A DNA stretch of 64,000 bases from Cyclobacterium sp. 1_MG-2023 (GTDB lineage Bacteria; Bacteroidota; Bacteroidia; Cytophagales; Cyclobacteriaceae), in assembly GCF_030546805.1 (NCBI RefSeq), contig NZ_JAUOPC010000014.1, positions 62,001 through 126,000 on the forward strand, in the 5' to 3' direction. Numbering within the stretch: position 1 is the first letter of the stretch; every line of letters starts with the position of its first letter. The translations under genes and the position numbers were made by a program. The notes beneath the pieces were generated by a model, which saw only the letters and a program-made list of their open reading frames with translations, did no database searches and had not been told where the DNA came from. This document shows, in pieces, positions 37,278-45,358 of the stretch.

Positions 37278-37754
37278 CTACTTAAACTCCATCCCGTTTT
37301 TGATAATAAATCGCTCCAAATCCTTTGCTGTTTGCAAACCTTGAAGCCGTTCAAAAGATTGGGAAAGCGGAGCGAAAAATACAGTGGTGGGAAACAATAA
37401 TCTCCCATTTTTGGAACCCAGCATTTTTGCCAAAGTATGATAATCTCCGGACTTACCCGGCTTATATTTTCTTCCGAGAAATACCAGTTCCTCTTTCGAT
37501 TCAGCATTTATTTTTATACAATAAAAATTCGTGCTAAGGGAGCTTGCTACTTTTGGTTTTTGAAAGGTAATGTTTTCCTGCATTTTGCAGTATTTGCACC
37601 AATCTGTATGTATAAAAACCATTATAGGCTTGGGATTTGACCGCAAACTATCTTTAAGATTTTCGATGGAAGTCCAAGACATGGCCTGTCCATTTACTTT
37701 TCCAATACTAAAAAGCATGCAGAGAATCGCCCATATGGTCAGTGTTTTTTTCAT
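37278..37754 (-). CDS. Exported thioredoxin-like protein
   Basis: The 158-residue protein has a Sec signal (LTIWAILCMLFSIGKVNGQ) and a thioredoxin fold with active site WCKYCK in VFIHTDWCKYCKMQENITF. It matches the thioredoxin_7/DUF255-like group, often involved in periplasmic thiol or metal chemistry. The cis-Pro appears in RLLFPTTVFF. Its ATG overlaps the stop of the TonB-dependent receptor gene by one base, so it is coupled to it and may serve the same substrate, possibly a metal. Confidence 0.88.
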   Translation of the reverse strand: MKKTLTIWAILCMLFSIGKVNGQAMSWTSIENLKDSLRSNPKPIMVFIHTDWCKYCKMQENITFQKPKVASSLSTNFYCIKINAESKEELVFLGRKYKPGKSGDYHTLAKMLGSKNGRLLFPTTVFFAPLSQSFERLQGLQTAKDLERFIIKNGMEFK

Positions 37755-40051
37755 TATTCCAACGTAAATCTTAATCCCAGAAAGCCTCTACGCCCTTGGT
37801 TGGGTGCGTACACATAGGAAGGATCAAAGGTCAAAGCGTAGGGGTTTTCTGCCGTCTGTACCACTTGTCCATCCGATCCAAATACCACATTTCTATCAAA
37901 AGGATCAAAGGATCTTGCAATACTATTTGCCGCAGGGGTAAAGTCAAGAAGGTTTTTAACCCCACCATATAACTCCCATTTGGCACCAAACTTTTTGCTG
38001 AGTTGAAAATTTTGTAAACTGAACCAAGGGGAATATTCGGCGCGATTATCGAGGTCTCCAAGTAAAGGTAAACGCATGGGCCCATATAAATTCCCTGTGT
38101 AATCCACCGTTAAGCCTAGCGTAGGAAAAGTATACCCCACACTCCATACTCCGCTAAATCTTTCTGTTAATAATTGCCGATAGGTTTCACCATTTTCTGT
38201 AACGGACACATCCATTAAGGTACCACCGGTAACAATATTCAAACCATTGACCAAAGACATTTCCACATTCAATGAAATCCCCTTAGAAACTGCAGAGCCA
38301 TCTAAGTTCCCATAAATAATTTTATTAGGATCAGTTTCGTAATCCGGGAAAATGGCATTATTAAAATAGGTGTAAAATGCAGAGGCATCAAGACCAATAA
38401 AGACTTGGCTTGCTGTATAAATTTTCTTCACCAAGTTCAAATTGGCATTCCAAGAGGTTTCCGGATCAAGTTCACCTTCAAAAACCACCTCTCTGGCTCC
38501 TGTGAGCGCAGCATGATCCTCAGTAAATACATTGGCCACCCTATATCCATTACCAATACTCATACGAATCACATCATTTTTACTTTTTGAGGTCCACTTA
38601 TAGTTTAACCTAGGGGTAGCAATACTCCCATGTAAGCTATTGTAATCATACCTCATTCCCAATAATAACTTATGTGAAGCATTAATGGTTATTTCATCCT
38701 GAAGAAAAATGCCTGGCAAGTGGGTAATCGAAGGTTCATTCATCCCATTTTCTGTGGCTGTAGCCGGTGTATTGTCATCATAATAAGTATACCTGTATGC
38801 CATTCCCAGCAAAAAATCATGTTGGTCTACAGGTTTATTCCATGTAAATTGACCGAAGCCAATGTATTGATCAGCTATATAGGGTATGTTGCCATATACT
38901 GAATTCTGATTATGACCATTGGCACTGAACTGAAAATTTATTAACTCTTCCACCGGCAATTCATACAGCCCAAACATCTCCCAACGGTTGGTATATATGC
39001 TTTCACCATAAATTTCATCACCTCCTCGGTATTCGGAAGACCAATCCATCTCTCCACCCCAACGGTCTTCATACACATAGCGACCGGCAACAGAAAAATT
39101 CTTACCTGATACTCTATTGAAATTCAACTTATTAAATATTGAAAGTCTATTCTGTAACGTTACGTCAGTAAACCCATCTTCATTTTTATCCAATGGATTT
39201 TGATAATTAAAATAATTCAACCCAAAAAGTCCCTGGGTATTTTCTGAAAGATTGTATTTCAGCCCTAAGTCAGTATTAACATCTCCCCAATCGGAACTGA
39301 AAATATCAGCAGAAAATAAAGGCGCGGTAGATGGTTTTTTGGTTATAACGTTGATTAAACCACCCACAGCCTCAGACCCATAAAGCGTAGAGGCAGGACC
39401 TTTGACCACTTCCACCCGCTCTATCAAGGCTTGCGGAATACCTGTTAAACCATACACAGTAGACAACCCACTTACAATAGGCATCCCATCAATCAATACC
39501 ATGGTATAAGGGCCTTCAAGCCCATTGATATGAATATCACCTGTATTGCAGACATTACAATTGATCTGAGGCCTAACACCATTGACGTTCTGAAGGGATT
39601 CAAAAACAGAAGGGGTAGGATTGGCACGGAAAAAATTGGCAGAGTAAACTTCAACAGGTACTGGGCTCTCGAGTTTTGAGACCTCTTTCATTGTCCCTGA
39701 GACTACCACCTCCCCTAGTGCTGAAGCTGTTTCCTTTAATGTAAATAAATAAGGGCTTTCGGATTTACCATCGACTACTTCAATTCTAATTTGCTGGGTC
39801 TCAAAACCGATCAAGGAAGCGGATAATGTATGCTTCCCAGAAGGTACATTGCGAATAGTAAAGGAACCACTTACATCAGTTACTCCTCCCAAAGAAATCT
39901 TCCTGATTCCTACATTGGCAAACTCCAGCGGAACACCTGATTCGTCCGTCACTTTTCCCGAGATCACTCCATTCTCCTGTCCCTTTGCCGGGGAATAGCA
40001 GAGGGATACAGTAATAATTAACAATAAGGTAGTATATTTTATTAGATTCAT
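37754..40051 (-). CDS. TonB-dependent receptor with N-terminal carboxypeptidase-like domain and CxxC plug motif
   Basis: This 765-residue outer-membrane receptor has a signal peptide ending near AKGQ, a carboxypeptidase-regulatory-like beta-sandwich (residues 28-105, ISGKVTDESGVPLEFANV), a plug domain (about 125-245, with VEVVKGPASTLYGSEAVGGL and a following INVITKKP) and a C-terminal barrel. The TonB box is not obvious. The plug carries Cys165 and Cys168 (PQINCNVCNTGDIHINGLEG), rare in this family. Size and plug are closer to cobalamin/siderophore/metal receptors than to SusC (about 1000 residues). A coupled thioredoxin-like gene follows. Substrate is not readable; copper or another metal is a guess. 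Confidence 0.9.
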   Translation of the reverse strand: MNLIKYTTLLLIITVSLCYSPAKGQENGVISGKVTDESGVPLEFANVGIRKISLGGVTDVSGSFTIRNVPSGKHTLSASLIGFETQQIRIEVVDGKSESPYLFTLKETASALGEVVVSGTMKEVSKLESPVPVEVYSANFFRANPTPSVFESLQNVNGVRPQINCNVCNTGDIHINGLEGPYTMVLIDGMPIVSGLSTVYGLTGIPQALIERVEVVKGPASTLYGSEAVGGLINVITKKPSTAPLFSADIFSSDWGDVNTDLGLKYNLSENTQGLFGLNYFNYQNPLDKNEDGFTDVTLQNRLSIFNKLNFNRVSGKNFSVAGRYVYEDRWGGEMDWSSEYRGGDEIYGESIYTNRWEMFGLYELPVEELINFQFSANGHNQNSVYGNIPYIADQYIGFGQFTWNKPVDQHDFLLGMAYRYTYYDDNTPATATENGMNEPSITHLPGIFLQDEITINASHKLLLGMRYDYNSLHGSIATPRLNYKWTSKSKNDVIRMSIGNGYRVANVFTEDHAALTGAREVVFEGELDPETSWNANLNLVKKIYTASQVFIGLDASAFYTYFNNAIFPDYETDPNKIIYGNLDGSAVSKGISLNVEMSLVNGLNIVTGGTLMDVSVTENGETYRQLLTERFSGVWSVGYTFPTLGLTVDYTGNLYGPMRLPLLGDLDNRAEYSPWFSLQNFQLSKKFGAKWELYGGVKNLLDFTPAANSIARSFDPFDRNVVFGSDGQVVQTAENPYALTFDPSYVYAPNQGRRGFLGLRFTLE

Positions 40052-40555
40052 GTTATCTCTATTTATATACCCGTAAAATTAATAAGTTAGATTTGACTAA
40101 CAAATATTTTCACCTATTATTTACATTTTTTTTACCTAACTAAAACATTGGTGCCAAAGTTTGTATAGCCTAGGATTTTAAATTCCTCGAATCGAAGAAT
40201 ATAGCGCAAGTCGAAAACATGTAAACCAAACAAAATTAGCCGGTAGAGAAAGTGCTGTTTTTTCATTCAAGGGATAATCGGAAAAGATTTGAGTAAGTCA
40301 TAAAGTTTAAAAACCACCGATGCAGACTTGAATAACTACTTAAAAAAAGAAAACTAGGGCTATTCATTCCAGCCCTCTATATCAAATAAAAATAAACCAG
40401 GAGAAAAATTTAATCCTTCCTCTGTTGAAGATAAAAATCTATACCTGAGAAAAGTATTGCCTAACCTATAGCAACGTTTTATTTTCGATAAAAATTAATC
40501 TCAGCCAAAAGCTATAGGGAATAAAAAACTGAATTTACTATCCGTTAAAAAAATC
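40052..40555. other. Long intergenic spacer with no gene found
   Basis: Between the TonB receptor start and the rpsA terminator I see no open frame with protein-like content. It holds an inverted repeat GTTAG-N6-CTAAC at 40086-40101 (candidate operator 35 bp ahead of the receptor), and a hairpin AGGGCT-N9-AGCCCT at 40356-40376 followed on the minus strand by a T-rich tract, possibly a second or backup terminator. The rest is AT-rich and featureless to me. Confidence 0.5.
40086..40101. promoter_or_regulatory. Inverted repeat upstream of the TonB receptor
   Basis: GTTAG, six bases, CTAAC, ending 50 bases upstream of the receptor start codon (40051). It could be an operator. The regulator is unknown and the sequence does not match the classical Fur box. 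Confidence 0.3.
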
Positions 40556-40556
40556 C

Positions 40557-40587
40557 AAAAAAAAACACTAACCCTTTCGAGTTAGTG
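40557..40587 (-). terminator. Rho-independent terminator of rpsA
   Basis: On the minus strand a CACTAACTC/GGGTTAGTG stem (nine pairs including one T-G) closes a GAAA tetraloop and runs directly into nine T. It lies 25 bases after the rpsA stop codon. Confidence 0.92.
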
Positions 40588-40612
40588 CTTTATACTATTA
40601 AATAAGGGTTAA

Positions 40613-42394
40613 TTATTTTTTACCCTGATCCATTTTTTCTTTCAATGCAGACAATGCATCCAAATCTCCAAGTGTAGATTTCTCTGCTCCGGCTCCACTA
40701 TCAGTACTTCCTGCAGCTTTCTTCTTAGGACTGCTGGTTTTCTTAGGACTGGCTTTTGGCATGGCTTCTTCCTTGAAAGTAGCTGTATGAGAAAGCACAA
40801 TGCGTTTGTCATCTTTAGAGAACTCAATTACAGTGAAATCAAGGCTTTCACCAGCTTCCGCTTGGCTTCCGTCTTCTTTTTCAAGGTTTTTGGCAGTAGC
40901 AAATCCTTCAAGACCATAAGGTAATTCTAGAACTGCTCCTTTATCATTCTTAGAGATGATAGAACATTTATGTTTAGACCCAATTGGGAACACATTCTCG
41001 AAAGTATCCCAAGGGTTCTCTTCCAATTGTTTGTGTCCTAGTGCCAATCTTCTGCTATCAAGGTCTAGTTCCAATACGATAACATCTAACTCATCACTAA
41101 CTTTCACAAATTCTGATGGATGCTTGATCTTTTTAGTCCAAGACAAATCAGATACGTGAACCAATCCATCAATACCTTCTTCAAGTTCTAAGAATAGACC
41201 GAAGTTGGTAAGGTTTCTAACGATACCTTTATGCTTGGTACCGATAGCGTATTTGGTAGACATTTCTTGTTTAGTCCAAGGATCTTCGGTAAGTTGTTTG
41301 ATACCCAAAGACATCTTACGCTCATCTTTGTCAAGAGTAAGGACTACAGCTTCGATCTCATCACCAACTTTCACAAAGTCAGCAGGATTTCTTAGGTGCT
41401 GAGACCAAGACATTTCAGATACGTGAATCAAACCTTCAACGCCTGGAGCCAACTCTAGGAATGCACCATAATCAGCAACGTTTACGATTTTACCTTTAAC
41501 TTTAGATCCAACTTCAAGTGTAGCAGAAAGAGAATCCCAAGGATGAGCAGTCAATTGCTTCATACCCAAAGAAATTCTTTTCTTATCATCATCAAAGTCA
41601 AGTACCACAACCTGAACTTTGTCGTCAAGGTTAAGCACTTCTTCCGGATGATTGATACGTCCCCAAGAAATATCTGTAATGTGAAGCAATCCATCCACAC
41701 CACCCAAATCGATGAATACACCGAAATTGGTCATGTTTTTGATAATTCCTTCCAATACTTGACCTTTTTCAAGGTTGTTAAGGATTTCAGCTTTTTGTTT
41801 CTCAAGATCTTTCTCGATCAATACTTTATGAGAAACAACTACGTTATCATTGGCGTGGTTAATTTTAACCACTTTCACTTCCATTTTCTTACCTACATAG
41901 ATATCAAAATCTCTGATAGGTTTAACATCGATTTGAGATCCTGGTAAGAAAGCCTCTACACCATAAATATCTACGATCAATCCACCTTTGGTTCTTCTCT
42001 TAACCAAACCTTCGATCACATTGTCTTGCTCCAATGCTTCTTCGATGGTTTGCCAAGCTTTTACCATCTTGGCTTTCTTACGGGAAAGTACCAACTGCCC
42101 CAATGCATTCTCCTGCTCTTCGATGAACAATTCTACTTCATCACCGATTTTCAAGCCCTCAATGTCACGGAATTCATTCAGAGGAACAAGTCCGTCAGAT
42201 TTGAAACCAATATTGATGATTACATCCTTATCATTGATACCTACTACAGTACCTGTAATAACTTCTTTTTCTGTAATCTCAGTAAGGGTATTGTCATAAA
42301 GGTTTTCCATCTCAGCTCTCTCAGCTTCAGTGTAACCTTCTCCAAAACCCTTGGTTTCAAATTTTTCCCAGTTAAAATCTTCTTGATTTGACAT
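40613..42394 (-). CDS. rpsA: 30S ribosomal protein S1
   Basis: The 593-residue protein has six S1 RNA-binding repeats, starting near residues 45, 128, 212, 298, 385 and 472. Repeats 3-5 carry the classic pattern (GVFIDLGGVDGLLHITDISW, GAFLELAPGVEGLIHVSEMS, GLFLELEEGIDGLVHVSDLS), while repeats 1, 2 and 6 are divergent, as usual. A lysine/alanine/serine-rich tail follows (about 545-593). S1 delivers mRNA to the small subunit and is important in Bacteroidota, where Shine-Dalgarno pairing is weak. It is a single-gene unit with its own promoter and terminator. Confidence 0.97.
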   Translation of the reverse strand: MSNQEDFNWEKFETKGFGEGYTEAERAEMENLYDNTLTEITEKEVITGTVVGINDKDVIINIGFKSDGLVPLNEFRDIEGLKIGDEVELFIEEQENALGQLVLSRKKAKMVKAWQTIEEALEQDNVIEGLVKRRTKGGLIVDIYGVEAFLPGSQIDVKPIRDFDIYVGKKMEVKVVKINHANDNVVVSHKVLIEKDLEKQKAEILNNLEKGQVLEGIIKNMTNFGVFIDLGGVDGLLHITDISWGRINHPEEVLNLDDKVQVVVLDFDDDKKRISLGMKQLTAHPWDSLSATLEVGSKVKGKIVNVADYGAFLELAPGVEGLIHVSEMSWSQHLRNPADFVKVGDEIEAVVLTLDKDERKMSLGIKQLTEDPWTKQEMSTKYAIGTKHKGIVRNLTNFGLFLELEEGIDGLVHVSDLSWTKKIKHPSEFVKVSDELDVIVLELDLDSRRLALGHKQLEENPWDTFENVFPIGSKHKCSIISKNDKGAVLELPYGLEGFATAKNLEKEDGSQAEAGESLDFTVIEFSKDDKRIVLSHTATFKEEAMPKASPKKTSSPKKKAAGSTDSGAGAEKSTLGDLDALSALKEKMDQGKK

Positions 42395-42496
42395 AATAAT
42401 ATATAACCTTGATTTTCAACAGCCTTAAGGTCATCTGGCTGAGGTTTTTATTAATGATTCCCCCACTAAAGAAGGCCCATTCACCCGAATGGATTG

Positions 42497-42526
42497 CAAA
42501 TTTACGAATTATTTTAGGATTAGAAA
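42497..42526 (-). promoter_or_regulatory. Promoter of rpsA
   Basis: On the minus strand TAAATTTG (42497-42504) matches the -7 box TAnnTTTG, and TTTC lies 18 bp upstream in the -33 position (consensus TTTG). The start codon of rpsA is about 100 bases downstream, leaving a leader of some 90 bases that could carry S1 autoregulation. Confidence 0.45.
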
Positions 42527-42575
42527 CTGTATACCAACAAAATATCAGCTCAAGGTTTCCTTCCCTTGCACTTTA

Positions 42576-43097
42576 TCAAACCTCTTTTATAGCTAAAAAT
42601 GGAATCCACTCTGCTGCATGCCGCTCTGCATACTCAGCAAGATAATAAGATAAGTTTGGCTTGAAAGGATAAGTTGCCAGTGGCATCCCTGCTTCTTCAG
42701 GTGTTTTATTGCCCTTGATGGTATTGCAACGATGACAGGCGGTAATAAGGTTTTTCCAGGAAGTTTTACCTCCTTTGCTCTTAGGTACCACATGGTCCAA
42801 AGTCAAGTCTTTCTCAGACCCACAATACTGACAGGTATATTTATCCCGTTTAAAAAGATTGTTTCTGTTCAGCAAAACACCTTTGTATGGGATGTTTTTA
42901 TAGTGATTGAGCCGAATTACTGCTGGGTAATCAAAAATATGGTCTACTGTCCTTATTTGAAGGTAATCGTACTTTACCAATAAAGTGGCTTTATCGAGGT
43001 AAGTTAACACAAAGCCTTTGTGTACATTGACTACACCAACCGGTGAATGATCTAAGTTCAGGACAAGCACTTTTTTTTCTGATATCTCCTTCATCAA
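42576..43097 (-). CDS. HNH endonuclease family protein
   Basis: The 173-residue protein has a complete HNH module: zinc-binding CQYCG, LTLDHVVPKSKGGKTSWKNL with the catalytic His, and CHRCNTIKGNKT. The N-terminal 75 residues (VLNLDHSPVGVVNVHKGFVL) belong to a conserved family found in many Bacteroidota and Cyanobacteria genomes as a housekeeping-like gene. It has no mobile context here. Natural substrate is unknown. It overlaps the NlpC/P60-like gene by 4 bases. Confidence 0.9.
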   Translation of the reverse strand: MMKEISEKKVLVLNLDHSPVGVVNVHKGFVLTYLDKATLLVKYDYLQIRTVDHIFDYPAVIRLNHYKNIPYKGVLLNRNNLFKRDKYTCQYCGSEKDLTLDHVVPKSKGGKTSWKNLITACHRCNTIKGNKTPEEAGMPLATYPFKPNLSYYLAEYAERHAAEWIPFLAIKEV

Positions 43098-43909
43098 TCT
43101 ACTAGGTTTTTTACGGTTAGCAATTGAATACTGTCTTTAGGGCGATTATTGGCTTTGTGCCATTTTTCTGGATCAAAAGTCCCGAACCTTACCTTTTCTT
43201 TGACCCAAAGTAATGTACCCTCTCCAATATATAGCCCCGCTTGAAATGGAATGCCACGCTGTGTGCCAAAAAATATAACATCTCCAATATCTATTTCAGG
43301 AATACGCTTCTTTTCTTCTACATTGTCCAGAGCGTTCAATTCATTTGGGAAAACAATGCCGCCAATTTTAAAAAGCAAGTTTAACCAAGAGGAAGCATTT
43401 AATCCAAAAAAACTCCTCCCTCCCGAAAGGTAAGGCACATGTAGAAAACTTAAAGCTATCCTTTTAACTTCCAACCTATTGGCTTTTCTTTCGTAAGGCC
43501 TGCTTTTTCCCTTAAACTTTATGGAATCTTCCCATTCAAAGATCTCATTTTGTCCGGCATGCAGCTGACTGCCGGGTAATAAAAACATGGTATTGTCTTT
43601 CAGCTTGATTTCTCCTATCCCCTCAGAAACAATTTGTCTAGGAGACTTCGCGAAAAATTCGAAAGCTTCTTTTGTAAGGGAATAATGTTGGGAAGCAAGA
43701 ATCCAACCTGAGCCAATGGATTCTAAACCCTCTATTTTTAACCATTGCCCATCTCCACCCACCTGAATCACTTCATATAACTCACCAAAAAGTATTTGGG
43801 TACTTAATCCGGCATCCATCACAGGTTTCTTGTAAACACTGAGGAGCGAAAGCCTACAGATACCGAAAGTAGAATTAGAATGCCATTCTTTGAAGGTCTC
43901 GTTTTGCAT
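43094..43909 (-). CDS. NlpC/P60 (C40) homologue lacking all catalytic residues
   Basis: The 271-residue protein has the layout of Bacteroidota C40 peptidases: an SH3-like N-terminus (GICRLSLLSVYKKP, FGELYEVIQVGGDGQWLKIE), a second SH3-like section and the C-terminal papain-like fold (VPYLSGGRSFFGLNASSWLN, IGDVIFFGTQRGIPFQAGLY, LLTVKNLV). In active members the motif reads DCSG, HVGI and an IHASG-type third site. Here they are N-A-S-S (Ala172), QAGL (Gln223) and LLW, so Cys and both His are gone. I read GCT for Ala172 directly from the DNA. There is no signal peptide. It starts 35 bases inside smpB; the SH3 conservation supports this upstream start. Confidence 0.85.
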   Translation of the reverse strand: MQNETFKEWHSNSTFGICRLSLLSVYKKPVMDAGLSTQILFGELYEVIQVGGDGQWLKIEGLESIGSGWILASQHYSLTKEAFEFFAKSPRQIVSEGIGEIKLKDNTMFLLPGSQLHAGQNEIFEWEDSIKFKGKSRPYERKANRLEVKRIALSFLHVPYLSGGRSFFGLNASSWLNLLFKIGGIVFPNELNALDNVEEKKRIPEIDIGDVIFFGTQRGIPFQAGLYIGEGTLLWVKEKVRFGTFDPEKWHKANNRPKDSIQLLTVKNLVD

Positions 43910-44339
43910 CTTTTTCTTTTAGTGAATGTCGTTTGTCATGCACTTTTTTACCCTTACCTAGGGCCACCTCTATCTTTGCCAGCCCATTGTCATTAATAAA
44001 CACTCTGACCGGCACTATGGTAAGTCCTTTTTCTGCAAATTTGTTTTGCAGTTTTTTCAACTCCTGTTTTTGTAGCAATAGCTTTCTTTCCCTAACCGGA
44101 TCATGATTAAAATGAGCCGCCAGCGTATAGGGAGCTATGTGCATCTGTTTAATAAACAATTCATTGTTTCGGAAATAGCAATAGGCCTCCGTAAGCGAGA
44201 CCTTTCCCTCCCGAATTGACTTAATCTCCGTCCCTTTTAGTACAAGCCCTGCTTTGTATTTATCTATAAATTCAAACTCAAAGCTTGCCTTCCTGTTCTT
44301 GATATTTATTATTTTCTCGAATTTATTCTTTTTAGCCAT
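43875..44339 (-). CDS. smpB: SsrA-binding protein
   Basis: SmpB binds tmRNA and brings it to stalled ribosomes for trans-translation. The OB-fold core is evident: NRKASFEFEFIDKYKAGLVL, KGTEIKSIREGKVSLTEAY, GLTIVPVRVFINDNGLAKIE, and the C-terminal tail GKKVHDKRHSLKEKDAKRDL. I set the start at MAKKNKF (44339); an in-frame ATG three codons upstream (44348) is possible. It overlaps tsaD upstream by 8 bases and the C40 homologue downstream by 35. Confidence 0.96.
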   Translation of the reverse strand: MAKKNKFEKIINIKNRKASFEFEFIDKYKAGLVLKGTEIKSIREGKVSLTEAYCYFRNNELFIKQMHIAPYTLAAHFNHDPVRERKLLLQKQELKKLQNKFAEKGLTIVPVRVFINDNGLAKIEVALGKGKKVHDKRHSLKEKDAKRDLQRMAF

Positions 44340-45348
44340 GATTTCCAATTTTCAATTTTGCCAATGGACTGACGTTCAAATCTGTAAACAAACCGGCCTG
44401 GTACTTATAATGCGCAGCCATGGCCACCATGGCGGCATTGTCTGTACAATATTCCAATTTGGGAAGATAGACATTCCAACGGTATTTTTTTGCAGCCTCA
44501 GCAATTGTTCGCCGTAAACCCGAATTGGCAGAAACTCCTCCGGCTATTGCCACTTCTTTTACCCCCTGCTCTTTGGTGGCCTTAACAAGTTTCTGCATCA
44601 ACATCTTAATTAATGTATACTGTACAGAAGCACAGATATCCTCCAAATTATTCGCGATAAAGTCCGGATCTTTCTTAATATTTTCTTTCAAGAAATAGAG
44701 CACCGCAGTTTTTATGCCACTAAAGGAAAAAGAAAGCCCTTTCATCTCTGATACCGGAAAAGGATAAGCCAATGGATCACCTTTGGCCGCCAATTTATCC
44801 AGATGAGGTCCTCCGGGATAAGGTAATCCTAAAATTTTAGCAATTTTATCAAAAGCTTCTCCCACTGCATCGTCCTTGGTTTCTCCCAATACCTCCATGG
44901 CTAACGCACTCTTCACCATTACTAATTGGGTATGTCCTCCACTAACGGTTAAACAGATAAAGGGGAAGGAGGGTTTTGGTGCATCAATAAAATGGGCCAA
45001 CACATGGGCTTCCATATGATTCACTTCAATAATCGGTTTATCCAATGCAAAAGCAAAAGACTTTGCAAAAGAAACCCCAACCAATAAAGCACCCATCAAG
45101 CCGGGCCCACGGGTAAAAGCGATGGCATCTAAATCAGCTTTGGTGATTCCGGAAGATTTTAATGCTTCAGCCACCACCGGTATAAGATGCTGCTGATGTG
45201 CCCTAGAGGCCAATTCCGGTACAACTCCACCATATTTCTCATGTACAGATTGCGTGGCGACAATATTATTAAGTATTTTGCCATCAGAAATCACTGATGC
45301 TGACGTTTCATCACAAGAGGATTCTATTGCTAATATATTACAACTCAT
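44332..45348 (-). CDS. tsaD: tRNA N6-adenosine threonylcarbamoyltransferase
   Basis: TsaD transfers the threonylcarbamoyl group to A37 of ANN-decoding tRNAs, with TsaB and TsaE. Motifs are ILAIESSCDETSASVI at the N-terminus, the metal-binding HMEAHVLAHF, FICLTVSGGHTQLVMV, PYPGGPHLDKLA, AIAGGVSANSGLR and the C-terminal CTDNAAMVAMAAHY. The frame is open upstream to 45423, but the family begins at MSCNILAIESS, so the start is at 45348 and the protein has about 338 residues, the usual length. It is divergent from the TamB-like gene. Confidence 0.97.
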   Translation of the reverse strand: MSCNILAIESSCDETSASVISDGKILNNIVATQSVHEKYGGVVPELASRAHQQHLIPVVAEALKSSGITKADLDAIAFTRGPGLMGALLVGVSFAKSFAFALDKPIIEVNHMEAHVLAHFIDAPKPSFPFICLTVSGGHTQLVMVKSALAMEVLGETKDDAVGEAFDKIAKILGLPYPGGPHLDKLAAKGDPLAYPFPVSEMKGLSFSFSGIKTAVLYFLKENIKKDPDFIANNLEDICASVQYTLIKMLMQKLVKATKEQGVKEVAIAGGVSANSGLRRTIAEAAKKYRWNVYLPKLEYCTDNAAMVAMAAHYKYQAGLFTDLNVSPLAKLKIGNHG

Positions 45349-45358
45349 TTCGTGCCTG

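Noticed and set aside
42576-43097. HNH gene as part of a restriction, phage or homing system
   Set aside because: Neighbours are housekeeping genes with translational coupling, no methylase, intron or phage gene is near, and this HNH type is a widespread chromosomal family.
45254-45358. Upstream ATG at 45254 as the start of the TamB-like gene
   Set aside because: It would place 35 residues antisense within the well-conserved N-terminus of tsaD and gives no family-like sequence.
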